Shown here in pieces: positions 5,185-8,996 of a stretch of 8,996 nt of DNA (the first letter of the stretch is position 1; each line of letters opens with the position of its first letter). Made by a program: the position numbers and the translations under genes. The notes under the pieces are model-generated. The model did no database searches. It worked only from the letters and a program-made list of their open reading frames with translations, and was not told the DNA's origin. The stretch is from an uncultured Acetatifactor sp. (GTDB lineage: Bacteria > Bacillota > Clostridia > Lachnospirales > Lachnospiraceae), in assembly GCA_947631715.1 (NCBI GenBank), contig CANRMK010000082.1:1-8996 (forward strand), in the 5' to 3' direction.

Positions 5185-6965
5185 GTCTGCTGAAAGAAAA
5201 GCGTGCGGAATATTTTGCGAAAAAAATGGGCAGGTCAAATGACTTTGCCGGCCGAAAAGGGGAAGAGGCAGCAGGAACTGACAGCGTTCCTGAGACGGAT
5301 ATGGAAAAGCAATCTCAGGCAAAGGAGATTTTTTTGATTCGCTGCCCGAAATGCGGAAAACTAGTGGATAGGGAACGAGTGGTAAAGCGCAAATATGCCT
5401 GTTATGAGTGCGGCGGATATTTTCGTGTGAAAGTGCCTAACCGCATCAAAATGGTAGCGGACCCCCATACATTTGAACCCTGGTTCACAGATATGCCGGT
5501 ACACAACCCTCTTGCGTATGAGGGATATGAGGAGAAACTGGCGGAAGCTGCGGAGAAGACAGGCCTGGACGAGGCTGTCACGGTGGGGCGCTGTAAAGTG
5601 TTTGGTGAGGAGATCGTTTTGGGCATCTGTGACTCCCGCTTCCTGATGGCCAGCATGGGCCGGACTGTCGGGGAGAAGATTACCGCTGCCATTGAGAAAG
5701 CCATTGAGTGCAGGCTGCCGGTGTTTATGTTCTGTTGTTCCGGCGGCGCAAGGATGCAGGAGGGAATCATCTCTTTGATGCAGATGGCAAAGACCTCTGC
5801 CGCTATTCGGAAGCTGGGGGAAGCGGGACTTTTGTATTGTACCGTATTGACAGACCCCACTACTGGAGGTGTCACCGCCAGCTTTGCCATGCTGGGAGAT
5901 GTCATTATGGCGGAGCCCGGGGCTTTGATCGGCTTTGCAGGACCCAGAGTCATCAAACAGACCATCGGCCAGGAACTGCCTGAGGGTTTCCAGACAGCGG
6001 AGTTTCTTGTGGAACACGGTATCATAGATGGAATCGTAAAGCGGGAGAATTTGAAAAAGACAATTTATTTTCTGGTGAAAACGCATCAATGCAAGGAAAA
6101 GCAGTACGCTGCCTTTACCTCGGGTATGGACTCCCATTTTGTGTTGAATGAGATCCTGAAAGAGCAATCCTGGAAAGTGAAGCCTAAAAATGCCTGGGAG
6201 AAAGTAAAAGCGGTGCGAAAGGTTCAGAGACCCTCCGCCCTGGATTATATGGAGCATATTTTTGATTATTTTGTGGAGGCTCATGGAGACAGGACATTCC
6301 GTGATGACCCTGCCATTGTGGGCGGGATAGCGTTTCTGGACGGCCAGCCTGTGACAGTGATCGCCGATCACAAGGGCAAAAATATCCTGGAATGCCAGAA
6401 GAGGAACTTTGGCATGCCTCTCCCGGAGGGGTATCGAAAAGCGCTGCGGTTGATGAAGCAGGCAGAGAAGTTTCATCGGCCTGTTGTAAGTTTTGTAAAT
6501 ACTTCCGGCGCTTTCTGTGGTATCGAGGCCGAGGAGCGGGGTCAGGGGGAGGCCATTGCCAGAAATTTGCTGGAAATGTCTGCGCTGAAAGTGCCTGTGC
6601 TCTGTATTTTTATTGGAGAGGGCGGCAGCGGCGGCGCTTTGGCCACGGCTGTGGGCAATGAAGTGTGGATGCTGGAAAATGCTACGTATTCTATTCTTTC
6701 GCCGGAGGGATTTGCCTCTATCCTGTGGAAAGATTCCTCAAGGGCAAAGGAGGCCAGCGAGGTGATGCATATCACAGCCCAGGATTTAAAACGTCTGCAT
6801 GTGATCGAGAAGATTATTCCTGAGTTCGGCGGTGCGGACGATACCACAACGGCAGCGATCGGTGGATATTTAAAAGACCAGATCAAGGAGTTTCTTGAAA
6901 GATATCAGGGAATGACCGGGGAGGAGATCGCACAGCAAAGATATGAGCGTTTCCGCAGTTTCTGA
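5181..6965 (+). CDS. accDA: Acetyl-CoA carboxylase carboxyltransferase, fused beta (AccD) and alpha (AccA) subunits
   Basis: This protein transfers the carboxyl group from carboxybiotin on BCCP to acetyl-CoA, making malonyl-CoA. One 594-residue frame holds both subunits that are usually separate. The AccD half (about 50-305) has a zinc finger C55-x2-C58-x15-C74-x2-C77, SGGARMQEG (187-195), PTTGGV (226-231) and GFAGPRVIKQT (251-261). The AccA half (about 337-594) starts at RPSALDY (350-356) and has RNFGMPLPEGYRKALRLM (408-425), EAEERGQGEAIARNL (449-463) and IGEGGSGGAL (478-487). A linker near 306-336 replaces AccA's N-terminal helical region. The usual DTPGAYPG reads NTSGAFCG (440-447). ATG 5181 is chosen; AAAGGAA lies upstream. 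No frameshift is seen. Confidence 0.94.
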   Translation: MSLLKEKRAEYFAKKMGRSNDFAGRKGEEAAGTDSVPETDMEKQSQAKEIFLIRCPKCGKLVDRERVVKRKYACYECGGYFRVKVPNRIKMVADPHTFEPWFTDMPVHNPLAYEGYEEKLAEAAEKTGLDEAVTVGRCKVFGEEIVLGICDSRFLMASMGRTVGEKITAAIEKAIECRLPVFMFCCSGGARMQEGIISLMQMAKTSAAIRKLGEAGLLYCTVLTDPTTGGVTASFAMLGDVIMAEPGALIGFAGPRVIKQTIGQELPEGFQTAEFLVEHGIIDGIVKRENLKKTIYFLVKTHQCKEKQYAAFTSGMDSHFVLNEILKEQSWKVKPKNAWEKVKAVRKVQRPSALDYMEHIFDYFVEAHGDRTFRDDPAIVGGIAFLDGQPVTVIADHKGKNILECQKRNFGMPLPEGYRKALRLMKQAEKFHRPVVSFVNTSGAFCGIEAEERGQGEAIARNLLEMSALKVPVLCIFIGEGGSGGALATAVGNEVWMLENATYSILSPEGFASILWKDSSRAKEASEVMHITAQDLKRLHVIEKIIPEFGGADDTTTAAIGGYLKDQIKEFLERYQGMTGEEIAQQRYERFRSF

Positions 6966-6989
6966 ATACGCGGGATGAGAGCTGGGAAA

Positions 6990-7004
6990 ATACGGATTCC
7001 GTAT
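6990..7004. repeat. 15-bp perfect palindrome upstream of fabH
   Basis: ATACGGA (6990-6996), a single T, then TCCGTAT (6998-7004). It lies in the 83-nt gap between accDA and fabH, 27 nt before the fabH ribosome site at 7031. It could be a small RNA hairpin or a protein site. It is unrelated in sequence to the FabT boxes, has no U-tract, and shows no nearby promoter, so its role is unknown. Confidence 0.3.
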
Positions 7005-7048
7005 GCTGCAAAGCGTGAAACGGCAGGTACAGGAGGGCTAGGTCAAGA

Positions 7049-8014
7049 ATGTCTATCAAGGTAATCGGAACGGGAAGCGCCCTGCCAAAGAAGCAGGTGA
7101 CAAATCAGGATCTGGAAAAGCTGGTGGAAACCTCAGACGAGTGGATCCGGGAGCGGACCGGTATTTCCAGCAGGTATATTTCTACCGGGGAGACGTTAGC
7201 GTCTTTGACGGCTGACGCCTGTGAGAGAGCATTGGAAAACGCAGGGCGCAGGGCGGAGGACATAGAACTTCTTCTGGTAGCTACCTGCAGTCCGGAAAGG
7301 GAGATCCCCTGCGTGGCCTGTCAGGTGCAGAGCGCTATCGGCGCTGACTGTGCGGCAGCTTATGATCTGAATGCCGCCTGCTCCGGCTTTCTCTTTGCGT
7401 TGAACACGGCTTATGCTTATGTGGAGGCCGGCATTTATCAAAATGCCCTTGTGGCCGGTGGAGAAGTGCTGTCCAAAATAGTGGATTGGACGGACCGGGG
7501 AACCTGTATTTTATTTGGTGATGGCGCTGGAGCCGTCGTGGTGGAAAAATGCGAGCAGGGGGGTGTCCTGGGGTTTGTACAGCATTCTGACGGCGCCAGG
7601 GGAGATGTGCTCAGGTGCGACAGCCGGGCTTTAAAAAATCCTTATGTGGATCGACCTATGGAGACAGAGTTCGTGTTGATGGACGGCCGGCAGGTGTTTG
7701 CCTTTGCGGTGCGCCAGGTGCCGGCGGTCATTCAGGAGGTTCTGGATCAGACAGGCATAAAAGTGGAGGATGTGGATCTGTTTGTGCTGCATCAGGCTAA
7801 TCAGCGTATCATAGAAGGAATTGCAAAGAAGCTGAAAGCAGACCTGGACCGGTTCCCGGTAAATCTGGACAGAGTGGGCAATATGTCTTCGGCCGCCATT
7901 CCAGTGCTGTTAGATGAACTGAATCGGCAGGGGCGTCTAAAACCGGGTATGAAGCTGGTCCTTTCCGGGTTTGGCGCAGGCCTTACCTATGGCGCTTGTG
8001 TGATAGAGTGGTAG
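7049..8014 (+). CDS. fabH: 3-oxoacyl-ACP synthase III (initiating condensing enzyme)
   Basis: FabH condenses an acyl-CoA primer with malonyl-ACP to start each fatty-acid chain. The 321-residue protein has normal length. The N-terminal TSDEWIRERTGI block (28-39) is characteristic of the family, as are the active-site Cys111 in NAACSGF (108-114), His248 in LHQANQRI (247-254) and Asn278 in VGNMSSA (276-282), followed by the C-terminal SGFGAGLTYGA. The Cys-His-Asn triad separates it from FabF (Cys-His-His). AGGAGGG (7031-7037) lies 11 nt before ATG 7049. In streptococcal-type operons fabH lies before acpP; here it is near the 3' end, after accDA. Primer choice (straight versus branched) cannot be read by eye. 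Confidence 0.96.
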   Translation: MSIKVIGTGSALPKKQVTNQDLEKLVETSDEWIRERTGISSRYISTGETLASLTADACERALENAGRRAEDIELLLVATCSPEREIPCVACQVQSAIGADCAAAYDLNAACSGFLFALNTAYAYVEAGIYQNALVAGGEVLSKIVDWTDRGTCILFGDGAGAVVVEKCEQGGVLGFVQHSDGARGDVLRCDSRALKNPYVDRPMETEFVLMDGRQVFAFAVRQVPAVIQEVLDQTGIKVEDVDLFVLHQANQRIIEGIAKKLKADLDRFPVNLDRVGNMSSAAIPVLLDELNRQGRLKPGMKLVLSGFGAGLTYGACVIEW

Positions 8015-8081
8015 ATGGAGAAGTGCTTTTAAGAGGGGGCGGCCTTGGGATTGGCGCTGGCTGGAGGCGGCATGAGGTGAC

Positions 8082-8115
8082 TTGACATTTTGGGAAAAAG
8101 TGATAAATATATAAT
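8082..8115 (+). promoter_or_regulatory. Possible separate promoter for fabT
   Basis: A perfect -35 box TTGACA (8082-8087) is present, but the -10 element is ambiguous. At 17-bp spacing the hexamer is AAATAT (8105-8110), while a perfect TATAAT (8110-8115) lies 22 bp away. Between the boxes runs an imperfect inverted repeat, TGACATTTT (8083-8091) against AAAAAGTGA (8095-8103), pairing at 7 of 9 bases around GGG. No TTTGA-N3-TCAAA box is seen. No terminator separates fabH from fabT, so fabT may also be read from the operon promoter. Confidence 0.45.
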
Positions 8116-8137
8116 GGGAGAAAGGCATGGACATAAA

Positions 8138-8590
8138 ATGGGGCAGAATAAGAGTCGCTCCCTGAATGAACTGCTGGTGAATCTGTTTCATCATGTGATG
8201 GACATAGAGGCATCTGCAGTGATCACGGAGGAGTTTAAGGAAATCAGCAATAACGATCTGCATATTATCGAGGCAGTAGGAGTAGAGGAGCCCAGGAATA
8301 TGTCCGTGATTGCCGGAAAACTAAGGGTTACCGTTGGCACCTTGACCACTAATATGAATGGACTGGAAAAGAAAGGCTATATCCGCCGCGAACGGGGCCT
8401 GGAAGACAAACGGGTGGTCTATGTCACTCTGACGGAGAAAGGTCGGAAAGCTTTCTATCATCACAGAGATTTTCACAGAAAAATGATAAAAGCCATTGTA
8501 AAAGATCTGAGTGAGGAAGAGAGGGAAATACTGTATCGGTGCCTCGTGAACCTCAATCACTTTCTGGAACCGGAATCCTGGAAAGAGTGA
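8138..8590 (+). CDS. fabT: MarR-family fatty-acid synthesis repressor
   Basis: FabT is the repressor of FASII genes in streptococci and relatives, with acyl-ACP as corepressor. The 150-residue product from ATG 8138 has normal length and is collinear with streptococcal FabT: a dimerisation helix region (1-37), EISNNDLHIIEAVG (35-48), winged helix-turn-helix with recognition segment VTVGTLTTNMNGLEKKGYI (64-82), wing with Asp90-Lys-Arg92, and C-terminal helices ending near LVNLNHFLE. This closeness and the FASII context separate it from general MarR proteins. ATG 8138 is preferred over TTG 8090 and ATG 8114, which overlap the putative promoter; GGAGAAAGG (8117-8125) precedes it. It lies 123 nt after fabH. 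The 182-nt gap to tRNA-Arg shows no convincing terminator. Confidence 0.9.
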   Translation: MGQNKSRSLNELLVNLFHHVMDIEASAVITEEFKEISNNDLHIIEAVGVEEPRNMSVIAGKLRVTVGTLTTNMNGLEKKGYIRRERGLEDKRVVYVTLTEKGRKAFYHHRDFHRKMIKAIVKDLSEEEREILYRCLVNLNHFLEPESWKE

Positions 8591-8705
8591 GAGTGCCCTG
8601 ATAATATTGACACTGATGTCATATAATAAGGCGGGCATAAAAGCTGCGGGGAAAGGCTGAACTGTTATTTTGGCGGGACAGGCAGAACGGTTTGAAAAAT
8701 AATGC

Positions 8706-8734
8706 TTGACTTTTCCGGGCAAAGAGGGTATTAT
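8706..8734 (+). promoter_or_regulatory. Promoter of the tRNA-Arg gene
   Basis: TTGACT (8706-8711) is followed after exactly 17 bases by TATTAT (8729-8734); each matches its consensus hexamer at five of six bases. The expected start near 8741 leaves about 32 nt before the mature tRNA end. Strong near-consensus promoters of this kind are usual for stable RNA genes. It makes the tRNA independent of fabT read-through. Confidence 0.7.
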
Positions 8735-8772
8735 ATCTAAAGTCATTGCAGAGATAACTGCGATGGAGGAAT

Positions 8773-8846
8773 GTGCGTTTAGCTCAGCTGGATAGAGCGT
8801 TTGGCTACGGACCAAAAGGTCGGGGGTTCGAATCCTCTAACGCACG
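8773..8846 (+). tRNA. tRNA-Arg with anticodon ACG
   Basis: All four arms fold. The acceptor stem pairs GTGCGTT (8773-8779) with AACGCAC (8839-8845) perfectly, with discriminator G at 8846. The D stem is GCTC/GAGC (8782-8785, 8795-8798). The anticodon stem is TTTGG/CCAAA (8800-8804, 8812-8816) around loop CTACGGA with anticodon ACG at 8807-8809. The T arm is GGGGG-TTCGAAT-CCTCT (8822-8838), with two G-U pairs. The variable loop AGGTC is short. The 3' CCA is not encoded. ACG, read as ICG after A34 deamination, decodes CGN arginine codons, which implies a TadA enzyme elsewhere in the genome. Confidence 0.97.
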
Positions 8847-8857
8847 CTTGGAAGATC

Positions 8858-8897
8858 AGCCGAAATTCTTTGTAAAAGCAGAGGATTTCGGCTTTTT
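8858..8897 (+). terminator. Intrinsic terminator after tRNA-Arg
   Basis: AGCCGAAAT (8858-8866) pairs perfectly with ATTTCGGCT (8885-8893), and the stem can extend inward by about three more pairs including a wobble. A run of five T bases (8893-8897) follows immediately. It lies 11 nt after the tRNA and ends its transcript. It is also the first good terminator after the acpP promoter, so fabT transcripts may end here too. The opposite strand has no U-tract after the stem, so it acts in one direction only. Confidence 0.88.
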
Positions 8898-8996
8898 ATG
8901 ATTTTGGTAACAGTTTATCCCCTCCGTCGTGTTCAGCCCGGTAATGTCGATGTTCTCCCGGCAGACCGTTGGAGCACGTCGGCACTTGGCGAGGTA
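8898..8996. other. Unassigned 99-base tail of the window
   Basis: These bases follow the terminator and run to the window edge. On the minus strand a frame is open from the edge through this stretch and ends at a TGA inside the terminator region, but it shows no motif I recognise and could be chance. No ribosome site, promoter or repeat stands out. It may be the end of a convergent gene lying mostly outside the window. Confidence 0.2.

Noticed and set aside
5361..6476. Long minus-strand open frame (371 codons) opposite accDA
   Set aside because: It is a shadow of a strongly conserved gene in another frame, with biased composition and no motif.
8607..8627. TTGACA followed by TATAAT after fabT, looking like a promoter
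   Set aside because: The two hexamers are only 9 bp apart, far too close for a sigma-A promoter. TTGACT-17-TATTAT at 8706-8734 is a much better candidate for the tRNA.
8773..8996. tRNA-Arg as an integration site of a mobile element
   Set aside because: No repeat of the tRNA 3' end and no recognisable integrase motif is visible in the 150 bases that follow; the window ends too soon to test further.

Overview
This window is a nearly complete bacterial type II fatty-acid synthesis (FASII) operon on the + strand, with its regulator gene and a tRNA-Arg gene behind it. Gene content points to a Gram-positive Clostridia member, most likely Lachnospiraceae: FMN-type enoyl reductase FabK rather than FabI, the MarR-family regulator FabT rather than FadR or FapR, strong GGAGG-type ribosome binding sites, and a tRNA without an encoded CCA. 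This taxonomic placement is inference; no database search was run.

Layout. Positions 1-293 hold the possible start of a divergent minus-strand gene (ATG at 12-10), a good sigma-A promoter (TTGACA 165-170, TATGAT 188-193) and, just downstream of the expected transcription start, three FabT-like boxes (TTTGA-N3-TCAAA) centred at 213, 229 and 245, exactly 16 bp apart. Then follow acpP (294-524), fabK (562-1500), fabD (1508-2443), fabG (2485-3234), fabF (3312-4541), fabZ (4598-5026), a fused accD-accA gene (5181-6965), fabH (7049-8014) and fabT (8138-8590). The fabG-fabF gap carries a perfect 24-bp palindrome with FabT-like half-sites and a GC-rich hairpin next to the fabF ribosome binding site. 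After fabT come a promoter (8706-8734), tRNA-Arg(ACG) (8773-8846) and an intrinsic terminator (8858-8897). The last 99 bases are unassigned.

How the genes work together. The AccD-AccA fusion is the carboxyltransferase that makes malonyl-CoA. FabD moves malonyl to ACP, FabH starts chains, FabF elongates, FabG reduces, FabZ dehydrates and FabK reduces the enoyl group, all on ACP. FabT very likely represses the operon through the boxes before acpP.

What stands out: accB and accC, normally found in this kind of operon beside fabZ, are absent; accD and accA are one gene; fabH and fabT sit at the 3' end instead of in front of acpP; and a three-box operator array plus a second palindrome suggest two control points. 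I found no mobile element, CRISPR array, defence system or clearly novel multi-gene system. The window is a conserved metabolic operon with unusual architecture and regulation.
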